A stretch of 64,000 nt of DNA from JAVDCA01 sp963819385 (GCA_963819385.1 CAWFVV010000002.1:558001-622000), one strand, 5' to 3'; counted from the first letter of the stretch, positions 15,981 to 24,896 are shown. The notes: generated by a model not told the origin, from the letters alone. Numbers and translations are program-made.

Positions 15981-17111
15981 TCACAACTGGACGCTGTTAG
16001 CGTTATCCTGAACGTTGATCGCTAGGCTGAGCGCATTCGCTAACTTGCCAATGGCACCCCGATTAAGTCCAGACGCAGCACCGCCGCGATGCCACCACTC
16101 TGGGTATGAAATTCCAATATGCTCCGGCGGAAGATTGTCGAATCCCCGCTTCAACAGCGCTTTGATCGTATCCTTCTTGAAATCAGATTTCGAAGCAAGG
16201 TGCGTAAACACGGTCGGCGAGACCGTGTGGAATAGCTCCACGCCGTTCGTTTTAAATACCACAGTTGACGCTTCGGATCCGTCGACCAAAAGCTCAGTTA
16301 CCGCTTTCCAGTAATTCAAAATTATCATCGGCCGATTCCCATCCCAAAGAGGATTCGAAAGCGGATTGTTGGCAGAAAAAATGTGACGCCTCAGCGAAGT
16401 GATAAAGCTCTTTTGATTTATGGTAGCGCCTTCATTTTCATCATTCGCCATGCGAATCTTACCGTACCAAGGCGACGCTGGGTCATCGTTCAAATGGTTT
16501 GCCACCGCGAGAGCTCGCGCATCTTCACCTTTTTCGACCTGCCGTCGAATCCAGCGCGGCATCGTTGGCGTCTTTTCGAGTCCGATCATCTTGGTCAGCC
16601 GCGCGACAATCTGTTGCTCGATAGCCCTGTCAACTGGCCGCTGCGTCGTATTGACGATCAGAAAGTGGCACATCTGACTGATCTCATCTAGGTTGATGGC
16701 GATGTTCACGGGAATTCCGAATTCCTCTAACGCGGAGTTCTTCTCCGCTGCCAGTACGAGTTCAGCAATTCGATGCTGACCATCAACAACATTGAAAGGC
16801 CCGATCTGGGCTACATCAAACGTGATAGTGTTGGTCGCTGAATTGAACGGAATATCTTTGTTCGTAGCCAAGAAGATCGAGGTGGGGAGGAACGCATCCT
16901 TTTCAGTCTGTCCGTCGAGAAGATAATCCGCGAGTCTCTTGGACCGCCCTTCGTTCAGAAGACGCTGGTACCCGGGGCCAGCGTCGACGGGATCAAGCTT
17001 GCTAATGGTATAGAAGTTTGGCCGCCTGAGATCGCTGACCTTAAGAGACGTTGAGTACAGCTTTAGAGACCCTTGACGAACCAATGCCGCCGGACGAGTT
17101 ATTGTTTCCAC
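15981..17111 (-). CDS. DGQHR-domain protein (DndB-related)
   Basis: 376 aa, GTG start with AGGAGG six bases upstream. The diagnostic DGQHR motif is at 110-114 (FNVVDGQHRIAELV), preceded by RSKRLADYLLDG. The family's middle part with FLIVNTTQRPVDRAIEQQIV and a C-terminal GFDNLPPEHIGISYPEWWHR follow. DGQHR proteins include DndB, a regulator of DNA phosphorothioation, and many orphans in defence islands. No dndA/C/D/E genes are seen here, so it is an orphan and a Dnd role should not be assumed. Codon use and local AT content differ from the flanking core genes, consistent with transfer. Confidence 0.82.
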   Translation of the reverse strand: METITRPAALVRQGSLKLYSTSLKVSDLRRPNFYTISKLDPVDAGPGYQRLLNEGRSKRLADYLLDGQTEKDAFLPTSIFLATNKDIPFNSATNTITFDVAQIGPFNVVDGQHRIAELVLAAEKNSALEEFGIPVNIAINLDEISQMCHFLIVNTTQRPVDRAIEQQIVARLTKMIGLEKTPTMPRWIRRQVEKGEDARALAVANHLNDDPASPWYGKIRMANDENEGATINQKSFITSLRRHIFSANNPLSNPLWDGNRPMIILNYWKAVTELLVDGSEASTVVFKTNGVELFHTVSPTVFTHLASKSDFKKDTIKALLKRGFDNLPPEHIGISYPEWWHRGGAASGLNRGAIGKLANALSLAINVQDNANSVQL

Positions 17112-17283
17112 CGCAATCCTCCTTGATTTGAGGTAATGACCTTGGGTGCGTAAACGGCGTTACGCCCGAGAGCGCGCCAAATATCCGCTAGCCCACGGGG
17201 CGTGCGCAACCAGGGATTATCATATCGGCTCACGATATACCAACCCCACTCCGCGTCCACTATTGCTGGGCGCGAATCGAGGC

Positions 17284-17341
17284 TGGTGCGGGCGGCCGGC
17301 CTCGAACCGGTACAGCGCTTTCGCGCCGAGGGATTTTTAAG
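17284..17341 (-). repeat. Displaced 3' half of tRNA-Leu (attachment-site remnant)
   Basis: 58 bp matching the 3' half of the intact tRNA-Leu at 20451-20507, in the same orientation, with two substitutions and one extra T. It includes the CCA end, T-arm and variable arm (shared block AGCGCTTTCGCGCCGAGGGA). The 5' half of the tRNA is absent, and one substitution falls in the T-arm. A copy of only the 3' half about 3.2 kb downstream of the intact gene is the pattern left by site-specific integration into a tRNA. Confidence 0.82.
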
Positions 17342-17496
17342 TATACCACGGGGAATGTAAAATATTGAAGTCATGAGAGAATTTTCCCTCATCAAAATTT
17401 TTTGCTAGAATTTGTGCTAAAAATGGCCCGGATGCCCCGAAGGGAACCACGGTCAATCGTCCCAGTCGCGATGAAGGACCATGGGTGCGGCCTCCT

Positions 17497-18219
17497 TCAC
17501 TTGCCTTTCGTGGCCCTGATTTTCTGCTTTAGCGCATCGATGCGCAGCTTGTGCCCGCCAAATAGATTACGGAGTGCGTCTTGGTAGATTTCAAATGCAT
17601 CCAGCACGGTCTCACGGCTGTTATCCCCGTCATGGCTTCCCACATTTCCAACCTCTCGCAAGGCGTGGAATGTCTCGGCATGGTCGGGATCAAGATTTTC
17701 AAATGCTCTGATGCGATCGTTGAGTGTGCGGGCAGCAGGGAGGCCCAATTCGTCAAGGGCCCGTTCAACGCTTATCCGGAGCCTGTTGGCACACGCTCCT
17801 AGATCGACCCAAAATAATTGGAACGCTTTACGCAACTCGTCCGCCACAGCATCCGGTGTCTGTTCAGGGATTGTCGCCAACGGTGGTCCAGGGTACATGC
17901 TCCGAGGAAAGAGCATATAGACATATTGGTCCTCATCGTTGACCGGGTCCGGATTATCCACTAGCTCGGCGCGACCATGAACACAAACAATCTCGCCGCA
18001 ATCTTCCACTGCACACTGAAAAAGCTGATCGAACCGGTAAGCAGCTTCAAGCGGCGTTATATCGCCTCCTTGCTGCGCGAGTTGTGACATCCGCGGTTCT
18101 CTCACGCGAAGAGATTTCGGCATCGGCGTTAGAATGCCTCTGTCGCAACGAGGGCATGGAAATGCCGGAACCGCGTTTTCGAAGAACGCCTCACCCCAGA
18201 GCTTGCGCGTCGATGCCAT
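17497..18219 (-). CDS. DUF4145-like protein with zinc ribbon
   Basis: 240 aa from MASTRKLWGE. Two Cys pairs, FPCPRC near 20 and CAVEDCGEIVC near 72, form a zinc-ribbon-like N-terminus. The C-terminal half has LRISVERALDELGLP, a loop, and ALREVGNVGSHD, the pattern of DUF4145 (a HEPN-like helical domain often found in restriction and defence genes). It lies between the tRNA-Leu remnant and the dead ardC, inside the putative integrated element. Start choice is weakly supported (GAGA upstream). Function unproven. Confidence 0.68.
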   Translation of the reverse strand: MASTRKLWGEAFFENAVPAFPCPRCDRGILTPMPKSLRVREPRMSQLAQQGGDITPLEAAYRFDQLFQCAVEDCGEIVCVHGRAELVDNPDPVNDEDQYVYMLFPRSMYPGPPLATIPEQTPDAVADELRKAFQLFWVDLGACANRLRISVERALDELGLPAARTLNDRIRAFENLDPDHAETFHALREVGNVGSHDGDNSRETVLDAFEIYQDALRNLFGGHKLRIDALKQKIRATKGK

Positions 18220-18308
18220 AATAGTCTCACGGCTTGAAGGACCCATACGACGTGGACATTTAGCAGATCGATCTAACGTCGTCATCTGGTATCAAAGGTC
18301 GGCCGAGC

Positions 18309-18500
18309 GTGACGTTGAAAACGGTGTAGCCCTTCATGAATGGGATGGCGTGCTCGTTCTCCTCGCCGGTCTCGGCGCGGATGATTTTGTCGGCGTACAC
18401 GACAAGGCTGCCTTGCTCGCTTTTGCGAACATGGGCCTTGTGGTCGAGCGCCTTTTTTTCAAGGTCATCCAGATGGGTGCGGCGTAGCCTCGCTCGATCG
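18309..18500 (-). pseudogene. Antirestriction protein ArdC-like, degraded fragment
   Basis: The minus strand encodes SAAIERGYAAPIWMTLKK, then, after a shift within an A7 run near 18450, SLVVYADKIIRAETGEEN and IPFMKGYTVFNV. This is the conserved core of ArdC (DUF1738) antirestriction proteins. A TAG sits where the family has a conserved Trp just before SAAIERGY, and the N- and C-terminal parts are not found. ArdC is carried by conjugative plasmids and integrative elements, so this is a fossil of such an element. Confidence 0.75.
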
Positions 18501-18737
18501 CCGCCGACTACAGCATGACCGAACGCATGTGAGGGGCCGCCAGGAATTTCTGCTTTTGGGCGCCGAACTCGTCTGCGGCTTCCGTACGGGACGATTTCCT
18601 ATTCGTCGGTCGGATCGGGAAGACGGGCTTGCCGTTCGCATTCGTCGCGTGCTGACGTTGCGAACATCGCCGGGCTAGCATCGGCGTGGCCGCGCCGGTG
18701 TCGCCGGCGCGGCCTTGGCGGAGCCGCCTGCTTACAC

Positions 18738-20258
18738 CTACGGATTCGCAGGTGCTGGTTCTGGGGCCGGGCTCGCGGCACCCACATCGAATCGGAGGCT
18801 GAAAGGTGGATAGGAGCGTTCGACGAGGTCGAGGGTCCGATTCATGATCTCGACAGCATCGAAACAAAGGTCCGACATGTCGGTGCGCATCGGTCGCGGA
18901 ATGCGGTGAAACCGGTGAAGCGGATTCGCGCAAATATCAAAAACGGATTCGAGCAAGGCAGTCCAGTGGCCGTGAACGAAGCCGGACGGCCACACGTAAT
19001 ACTTGTCGTAAATGTCCTTGGCGTTGGCCGCATCAGCCATCTTGCGAACATTTAGCTCTGCCCACTGACCGACATTTATCGAAACGAATTCTTGCCACAT
19101 ATCTTCGTTGGCGAGGCGTTCCAGGACCGCAAGATCGACGTGGTTCGGCAACTCGTCATTCTCAAGCTCGACGAGCTTGAGAAAGGCCAGCTTGGCTTGG
19201 CCGGTGCCATATGCGCGGTACTCTTGCCAGAGATTCACGTCATCCTTGGCGAGGAGATATGCAAGGGTGATGTAGACTTCCGCCAGCGAGCGCAAGACAT
19301 GGCGTCCACTTGGGCGCGTCGACAAGGGGCGCATAAGATTGGTTACGAGCGACATCGCGTATAACGCGAGGCCGAAGACCGCATCGTGCCGCGCGTCGAT
19401 GCCGGTCGTTGTCAGAGTGCGGTGGAAATGACGTACCAATTCAGCATAAATTTGCCCCCAACGCTCCTTGGCAGGCTCGTAGTCGAACTCCGGGGGGTCG
19501 ACGGGTGGCGACCAACGAGACGGAATGCATCGCGTGTTGCGAAGGCATTCTTCCCAAAAGGCATTGCTCCAAATGTGCGCGGGGGGCTGGTCCCCGACCG
19601 GAAAATCGGTCGCAGGCTCCATTGACCGTATGGTGGCATCGGCCCAATCGGGAACGTCTTCGCCCTCGGGATAGGCGCACAGCATGTCGACGACGTCTTG
19701 CTGGGCCTCGGTAAACACCAAGCGATGCTGCAACGCAAGGAACATGACGCGGAGCCAACGCACATCGATTGCGGGTCGTGCGTGGCGATCCAGCAACTCC
19801 GCGATCGCATGGGCCATGGATTGCCATCCAGCCGCCGGATCGGGGGCCGATAGATGCCGTGCCCAATGCGCGCGGTCGGACAAAGAATTGAGAAGGAGCA
19901 AAGGCGATAGCGCCGCTCGTGTTTCTTCGCTGGAAAGGACGTCCTTGAAGAGCGTATCGAACTGCTCCTCCGAGATGGCGGCCATTGCCGTATGGCTCGG
20001 GAAGACTTCGGCATATTCTTGAAATAGCATTGCCGCCTTCGCGACAGAGCAGAACATCGGCAGGTACATGGAACGCGGCATCGTTCCGGCGAGAAGCGCT
20101 GCCCACAAAGCTTCGGGGAGCCGATCATTCTGCCAGGAATGCAGCTGAACAGGCGCAGGCAAATCCATGAGCGGCGGCGTGAGAACCTTGCCGGACCTGC
20201 GGTGCCGAGCGATTGGCGAGACATCCTCGCGCCGGATTGTTCTTTTGCCTTTGGCCAT
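18738..20258 (-). CDS. DUF5677-like uncharacterised protein
   Basis: 506 aa. The C-terminal half has the helical pattern of DUF5677: RSLAEVYITLAYLLAKDDV, WQEYRAYGTGQAKL, then DIYDKYYVWPSGFVHGHW and a late helix with FDAVEIMNRTLDLVERSY. The N-terminal half (1-240) is helical and unrecognised, with a basic first 25 residues. No signal peptide; the tail is Pro/Ala-rich. It is the gene closest to the 3' end of tRNA-Leu, inside the putative integrated element. Proteins with this domain occur on mobile elements, but the activity is unknown. Confidence 0.65.
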   Translation of the reverse strand: MAKGKRTIRREDVSPIARHRRSGKVLTPPLMDLPAPVQLHSWQNDRLPEALWAALLAGTMPRSMYLPMFCSVAKAAMLFQEYAEVFPSHTAMAAISEEQFDTLFKDVLSSEETRAALSPLLLLNSLSDRAHWARHLSAPDPAAGWQSMAHAIAELLDRHARPAIDVRWLRVMFLALQHRLVFTEAQQDVVDMLCAYPEGEDVPDWADATIRSMEPATDFPVGDQPPAHIWSNAFWEECLRNTRCIPSRWSPPVDPPEFDYEPAKERWGQIYAELVRHFHRTLTTTGIDARHDAVFGLALYAMSLVTNLMRPLSTRPSGRHVLRSLAEVYITLAYLLAKDDVNLWQEYRAYGTGQAKLAFLKLVELENDELPNHVDLAVLERLANEDMWQEFVSINVGQWAELNVRKMADAANAKDIYDKYYVWPSGFVHGHWTALLESVFDICANPLHRFHRIPRPMRTDMSDLCFDAVEIMNRTLDLVERSYPPFSLRFDVGAASPAPEPAPANP

Positions 20259-20450
20259 GCACGCATCTTCAACGATGAATCTGCCGCTTTTTGGGCGAGC
20301 GCGCGACGTTGCGGTCTACCCGTCCTTGCGGTCCGCTACTGAACGATAAGCCCGCCAGCGATAACAACTTTTCTGAGATGAAATGGTGCCCGTGGAGGAA
20401 CTCACCCCCCACACCTTTTGGGTAATGCATTTTGAAATGAACTCCGAGGA

Positions 20451-20538
20451 TGGTGCGGGCGGCCGGACTCGAACCGGCACAGCGCTTTCGCGCCGAGGGA
20501 TTTTAAGTCCCTTGCGTCTACCATTTCGCCACGCCCGC
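20451..20538 (-). tRNA. tRNA-Leu (anticodon UAA)
   Basis: 88 nt with encoded CCA. The acceptor stem GCGGGCG pairs with CGCCCGC. The anticodon arm is AGGGA-CUUAAAA-UCCCU with anticodon UAA. A long variable arm (CGGCGCGAAAGCGCUG) marks a class II tRNA, and the T-arm contains GGUUCGAGUCC. Its 3' half is duplicated at 17284-17341, so this is the likely integration site of the adjacent element. Confidence 0.95.
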
Positions 20539-20648
20539 GACCGATCCGCCGTAGCGCGACCTGTCCGCCGTAGCTCGAAGAGCGAAGGCGGAAGCGCGAA
20601 GGCGGATGCAGCAGAATTATAGAGGGATTCGCGGCTTGCGCCGCGCGT

Positions 20649-20694
20649 GCGGCTTCCCCCTCCCCACCCTCCCCCGCTTCGCGGGAGAGGGAGT
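20649..20694. repeat. RPT-A palindromic repeat (half copy)
   Basis: Right half of the unit: GCGGCTTCCCCCTCCC, then a hairpin CCCCCGCTTCGCGGG. It lies between tRNA-Leu and the convergently placed cupin stop. Confidence 0.7.
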
Positions 20695-20716
20695 GCAGGC
20701 GCCCTGCCCGCCTGAC

Positions 20717-21181
20717 CTACTCCGCCCCTAACACCTCGCTCCACAAGCTATCCCAGTCCTTGCCCGACAAATCCGTCACCCGGCCGTCCGTCTCGAAGAA
20801 CTTGTTCGGGATCTGGAACATGGCGAGCATCAGGCCGCCCTCGGGGCACCAGGCGACGTGGCGGCTGCCGGGCTCGCGCCAGACGAACTCGCCCGGTTTC
20901 ACGTCGAGGCCCGCGACCGGGCCTTCCTTGTCGACCAGGCGGCCTTCGAGCACGTAGGTCTGCTCGATCTTGACGTGCTCGTGGTCGGGCAGCACGGCGC
21001 CGGGTGCAAAGCGCATCAGCGCGGTGACGAGGCCGGTCGACCTGTCGAACAGCAGCGTCTTCGCCTCGCAGCCGGGGAAGCGCGTCTTCTGCCACTCCAT
21101 CTCGGCCGGGCGCACGATGTGCGAATGCTGGTCGGCGGACATGTTGGGATTCTTGGCGTCCTTCGGCGTGACGGCGTCCAT
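20717..21181 (-). CDS. Cupin-domain protein
   Basis: 154 aa from MDAVTPKDAK (AGGAGG about 8 bases upstream; the longer frame lacks a site). A single cupin barrel: motif 1 with LPDHEHVKIEQTYVLEGRL (His, His, Glu) and motif 2 with PGEFVWREPGSRHVAW (His). This matches ChrR-like and 2,4'-dihydroxyacetophenone dioxygenase-like cupins, which bind a metal. No Cys pair for a zinc anti-sigma domain is seen. Monocistronic; substrate unknown. Confidence 0.85.
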   Translation of the reverse strand: MDAVTPKDAKNPNMSADQHSHIVRPAEMEWQKTRFPGCEAKTLLFDRSTGLVTALMRFAPGAVLPDHEHVKIEQTYVLEGRLVDKEGPVAGLDVKPGEFVWREPGSRHVAWCPEGGLMLAMFQIPNKFFETDGRVTDLSGKDWDSLWSEVLGAE

Positions 21182-21643
21182 GGGATTTCCTCCTGGCGGT
21201 TCGCGTGGCGCGATCTTAGCGAAAAGCGGGGAGATCGGCACCGCGTTCTTCGTCAGCGCAGTTCCCGGCGCTAAAATGTCCATAGGACGGGGCGAGTTCT
21301 CATCTGAGCACCTGTCAGGGCCGGGGCCGCCCGTCGGTAGCTCGCGACGCGAGCGAAGGCGGGTCCCGGCCGTTACAACCTATGCAGCTATCGCGCTCCG
21401 CTCCGCACTGTTTCCATGGGCTGGCGCATTGTTCTTTTCATTGCTTTCCATTGTTCTTGCGCAGGCGGTTTTTTCGTCGCCGTTTCAAGGCCTTGCATTG
21501 TAATCGGCGTCGGATTTCCCATTGCAGATCGCCTGTATTTTTTTGTCGGGCTCGGCCGGCGCGGCAAGGCGGTCGCGGCCCGGCCGTGTCCAATTTTGGC
21601 AGCGTGACCCAACTGGGATAACAGCAGGAAATTCAACGCCCCC
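21182..21643. other. Intergenic stretch without a recognised gene
   Basis: 460 bp between the cupin and gpt starts/stops. It has no open frame with a family pattern or ribosome binding site. A relatively T-rich stretch at 21400-21550 contrasts with the surroundings, but I see no clear promoter, hairpin with T run, or RNA structure in it. Confidence 0.5.
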
Positions 21644-22141
21644 CTACTCGCTCCCCGGCCGGATCGGCGGCACGAACGCGAGGCCGGTGTCCCAGGGAAA
21701 GAAGATCCAGGTGTCCTGCGACACCTCGGTGATGAAGGTGTCGACCAGCGGCCGGCCCATCGGCTTGGCGTAGACCGTTGCGAAATGCGCCTTGGGCAGG
21801 ATCTCGCGCACCATCTTGGCCGTTTTCCCGGTGTCAACGAGGTCGTCGACGATCAGCACGCCCTGGCCGCCGCCGCAGCCCACGCTCTCGGCCACGCCCT
21901 TGAGCAGGCGCAGCTCGCCCTGGGACACGTGGTTGTAGCTCGCGACGCACACGGTTTCGATCACGCGGATGCCGAGCTCGCGCGCGACGATCGCGGCCGG
22001 CACGAGGCCGCCGCGCGTCACCGCGACGATCGCCTCGAACGGACCCGCGCCGGCGAGCCGCCACGCGAGCGCGCGCGCGTCGCGGTGGAAGATGTCCCAC
22101 GAGACCGGAAACTGCTTCTCGGGCATTTTTTCCGCGGCCAT
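21644..22141 (-). CDS. gpt: Xanthine(-guanine) phosphoribosyltransferase
   Basis: 165 aa, the usual size of bacterial Gpt. The PRPP-binding motif VLIVDDLVDTGKT spans 95-107, with the N-terminal VAVTRGGLVPAAIVARELG segment that contacts pyrophosphate, and WIFFPWD near the C-terminus, which in Gpt stacks on the purine. It salvages xanthine and guanine to XMP and GMP using PRPP, in the cytoplasm or at the inner membrane. Standing alone between a repeat and an intergenic gap; no sign of damage. Confidence 0.93.
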   Translation of the reverse strand: MAAEKMPEKQFPVSWDIFHRDARALAWRLAGAGPFEAIVAVTRGGLVPAAIVARELGIRVIETVCVASYNHVSQGELRLLKGVAESVGCGGGQGVLIVDDLVDTGKTAKMVREILPKAHFATVYAKPMGRPLVDTFITEVSQDTWIFFPWDTGLAFVPPIRPGSE

Positions 22142-22179
22142 CGCGTGTCCATGTTCGTCAGCGTGACGAAAAACAAATC

Positions 22180-22308
22180 CGTCACCCTGAGGCGCGAGCG
22201 AAGCGAGCCTCGAAGGGCCGAGGCGGCGCCGCTTGCTCGCTTGCTGCTCTGCCTCGGCCGCGCATCCTTCGAGGCTCGGCCTTCGGCCGAGCGCCTCAGG
22301 ATGACGGG
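22180..22308. repeat. RPT-F palindromic repeat (copy 1)
   Basis: GTCACCCTGAGGCGCGAG at the left and GCGCCTCAGGATGACGGG at the right are inverted; inner arms GAGCCTCGAAGG / CCTTCGAGGCTC. Other units lie at 43042-43168 (diverged) and 63215-63363. Confidence 0.8.
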
Positions 22309-22354
22309 TTTGGCATTTTGATTTTCGGCGAGACGCGCAGGATTGGCAATCGCC

Positions 22355-24427
22355 TCACCGCACCGTCGCGCCCACGGCCGCGACCGTCTGCGGGGCGCCG
22401 CGCGTCGCGGCGACCACCGCCTTGTAGGCGTCGGCAAGCCCGGCGCCGAACATGTCGTCGCGGCCCTTGGGGCCGAGGTCGCGCGCGGTCGCGGTCAGCC
22501 CGGCGCGCACCTCGTCGGGGCTCAGCCGCGGGTTCTTCGCGAGCATCAGCGCCGCGATACCGGCGACGTGGGCTGCCGCGAACGAGGTGCCGGTCGCGAT
22601 CTGGTAGCGCGCGTGCGGCGCCGGCAGCAGCACGTCGACGCCGGGCGCCGCGAGCGCGATCTGCCGCCCGCGGTTGGCGACGTCGAGCAGGTGGTCGTCG
22701 ATGTCGGTCGCCGACACCGCGATGACGTTGGCGTCCGCTGCCGGATAGAGCGGCGGCGAGCTCGGCCCCGCATTGCCGGCGGCCGCGACCAGCACGATGC
22801 CGTGGCGGCGCGCGTCGGCGAGCGCGCGCGCGATCAGCGGATCGTGCGCGCCCGCAAAGCTCATGTTGATCACGCGCGCGCCGTGCGCCACCGCCCACTC
22901 GATGCTGCGCACGATCGTGAGCGTGGTCGCCTCGGCGTCCGGGCCCACGGTCGAGAAGGCGCGGATCGCGAGCAGCCGCACGCCGGGCGCGACGCCGACG
23001 AGCCGGCCGTGCGCCACGATCGCGCCTGCGATCGCGGTGCCGTGCGCGTCCGGCGGCTCCTGCGCGCCGATCGCGTCGAAGCTCGCGAGAATAGCGCCGG
23101 CCAGCTCCGGATGCGTGCGGTCGATGCCGGTGTCGATGACGGCGACGATCACGCCGCCGCCGGTGCTCAGCCGGTGCGCCTGCGCGAGGTGGAGCTTTTC
23201 GGGCGCATACTGCGCCGAGAAGCCGTCCGCCGGCTGCTCGGTGTAGCCGGCCGCCTGCGCGAGCCCGAAGCGGAAGTTCGGCTGCGCGCTCTGCAGGCCG
23301 GTCTCGCCTTGCAGTGCGCGGATCACGTCGCCGATCGCCCGGTTGTCGGTGATGCGCCAGCGCTGCAGCGTGAGGCCGGACGCCGCGAACGTGCCGCCCG
23401 CGACCGGCGCGAGCCCGTTGCGCCGCGCGATGTCGGCGATCTGCTCGGTCGAAAGGCCGCCCGGCGCGGCGACCACGATCTCGTTCGTCACGTAGCGCGT
23501 CTCGCCCGCCACCGGCACCGTGAACACGCGCTCCTCGAGCGCATTGGCGCTGATGCCGGCGAAGCGGTGGCTCACGATGGTCGCGGGCGCATGGCTGGCG
23601 ACGCCCGTCGTGGCGGCGCTCGCGTTCGTCGGCGTCGCGGCGGCGGTCGCGATCGCGCGCTTCGCCTGCATGAGCCTCGACGCGAGATCGTTGGCGCCGC
23701 CCGGGACGGCGCTCGGCGCCGTCAGCTGATGCATCCCGCCCGGCTCCTGCATGCGCAGCGAGCTGCCGAGGTTGCGCACGAAGTGATCCGAGAACGTGCT
23801 GGTGACGCTGTGGATCAGCCGGCCGGTGAGCGCCGGGCTGCCGCCGAACAGCGTGGGCGTGCCGGTCTCGCCATAGGACAGCGCGTGCGAGAGGCTGTGG
23901 CTGTGGCTGGTGCCGGCGTGCTCGAACGGGATCGCAAGGATCGGATGGGTGATGCGATCGTTCGGATGCTCGGCCGGATGATGCCCGCCGAGCGGAATGG
24001 CGGCGCTGACGCTCGCGCTCTCATTGTTGAAGTTGAGGCCGAGGCGCGGCGCGCCCGAGGACCCGTTGCCGCCGAGACTGGTGCCGCCGCCGCCGCCGCT
24101 CCGGTTGCCGCCTGCCCCCGCACCCGCGTTCGCGCCGCCGGGATTGCCGAAATTGCCGTCGCCGCCGCCGGCCGGCGTGGCCGCGCCCGGGCTCGCGCTC
24201 GCGCCGGCGGCGCTGCCGCCATTGTCGTCGTCGTTATTGGTGGTGGTCGTGGACTTGTGATGGCTCGTCGCGTGCTGCGACTGATCGTGCGCCGCGGCCG
24301 GACCGGCCGGCAGCGCGAGCACGGCTGCGAACGCGATCGCGCCGACCGCGATCGCCGCGCGGCCGCCGACGAGCCACGCAATGCTCACGCCCGCCGCATG
24401 ACCGCGACGAGCCTCAGCCATAGCCAT
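22355..24427 (-). CDS. Subtilisin-like serine protease (peptidase S8), exported
   Basis: 690 aa. The catalytic triad is present: Asp in VIDTGIDRTHPEL (about 430), His in DAHGTAIAG (about 460), Ser in GTSFAAAHVAG (about 614). The N-terminus has a hydrophobic segment (residues ~14-45) ending in AAAH, a likely signal peptide. A long low-complexity Asn/Gly/Ala-rich linker (~55-125) and a His-rich stretch near 150-190 follow, before a propeptide-like region with VTNEIVVAAPGGLS. Two alternative starts (Met1, Met3) are equally possible. It is probably a periplasmic or secreted protease processing itself or envelope proteins. The unusual N-terminal region is the odd part. Confidence 0.9.
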   Translation of the reverse strand: MAMAEARRGHAAGVSIAWLVGGRAAIAVGAIAFAAVLALPAGPAAAHDQSQHATSHHKSTTTTNNDDDNGGSAAGASASPGAATPAGGGDGNFGNPGGANAGAGAGGNRSGGGGGTSLGGNGSSGAPRLGLNFNNESASVSAAIPLGGHHPAEHPNDRITHPILAIPFEHAGTSHSHSLSHALSYGETGTPTLFGGSPALTGRLIHSVTSTFSDHFVRNLGSSLRMQEPGGMHQLTAPSAVPGGANDLASRLMQAKRAIATAAATPTNASAATTGVASHAPATIVSHRFAGISANALEERVFTVPVAGETRYVTNEIVVAAPGGLSTEQIADIARRNGLAPVAGGTFAASGLTLQRWRITDNRAIGDVIRALQGETGLQSAQPNFRFGLAQAAGYTEQPADGFSAQYAPEKLHLAQAHRLSTGGGVIVAVIDTGIDRTHPELAGAILASFDAIGAQEPPDAHGTAIAGAIVAHGRLVGVAPGVRLLAIRAFSTVGPDAEATTLTIVRSIEWAVAHGARVINMSFAGAHDPLIARALADARRHGIVLVAAAGNAGPSSPPLYPAADANVIAVSATDIDDHLLDVANRGRQIALAAPGVDVLLPAPHARYQIATGTSFAAAHVAGIAALMLAKNPRLSPDEVRAGLTATARDLGPKGRDDMFGAGLADAYKAVVAATRGAPQTVAAVGATVR

Positions 24428-24896
24428 TGCGGACCGTCCCCCGGTGCAAATGGATGTCTGCGCCTCACCCGGCCATCTGGAACGATGGCCGAGACCCCGT
24501 TGGGCGCGCGCCCGGCTCTCATCGTACCGAAATCGGACAAGCCCGATTTCGGTACGGGCCGGTCAACGCGCCGTACCATCATAGTGACGTGCCATTTGCG
24601 GCAATGCTGCGGCATATTTGGCGCAAAGTCGCCGCATCACGCCCAACTTCTTTGCGCGCCGGACGACGCAACCGATTGCACGCAAAAGAAAAGAAGAAAG
24701 CGCCGCGCTTTTCCGCGCTCATTGCGACGCCATCACATTCGGTAAGATTTTGCTTCCGCGGAAGGTAACGCCGAGGCACTTATCCACAGGCGCCCACGGC
24801 TTCACCGGATGAGCGCCATCCGATCGGCCAAACCGTCCGTGCTATGAGGTCGGTCGCGGCCAACGTCGTTAGCGAGACCGCACAAGGGGGGGATCC
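24428..24896. other. Intergenic region between divergent genes, no gene seen
   Basis: 469 bp separating the divergent subtilase and TPR genes, so it should hold both promoters. An imperfect inverted repeat near 24530-24556 (CGAAATCGG / CCGATTTCG) is visible. No open frame here has family features. Confidence 0.5.

Noticed and set aside
17099..17395. 98-aa minus-strand frame spanning the tRNA-Leu remnant
   Set aside because: It reads through the displaced tRNA half and has no recognisable family; the overlap with the DGQHR start suggests chance.
18508..18933. Minus-strand frame upstream of the ardC remnant
   Set aside because: The part inside the DUF5677-like gene is a shadow, and the rest has no family pattern. 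The in-frame TAG before the ArdC core ends it.
22343..24745. 800-aa plus-strand frame opposite the subtilase
   Set aside because: An antisense shadow with Arg-rich composition. The minus strand has the full Asp/His/Ser triad.
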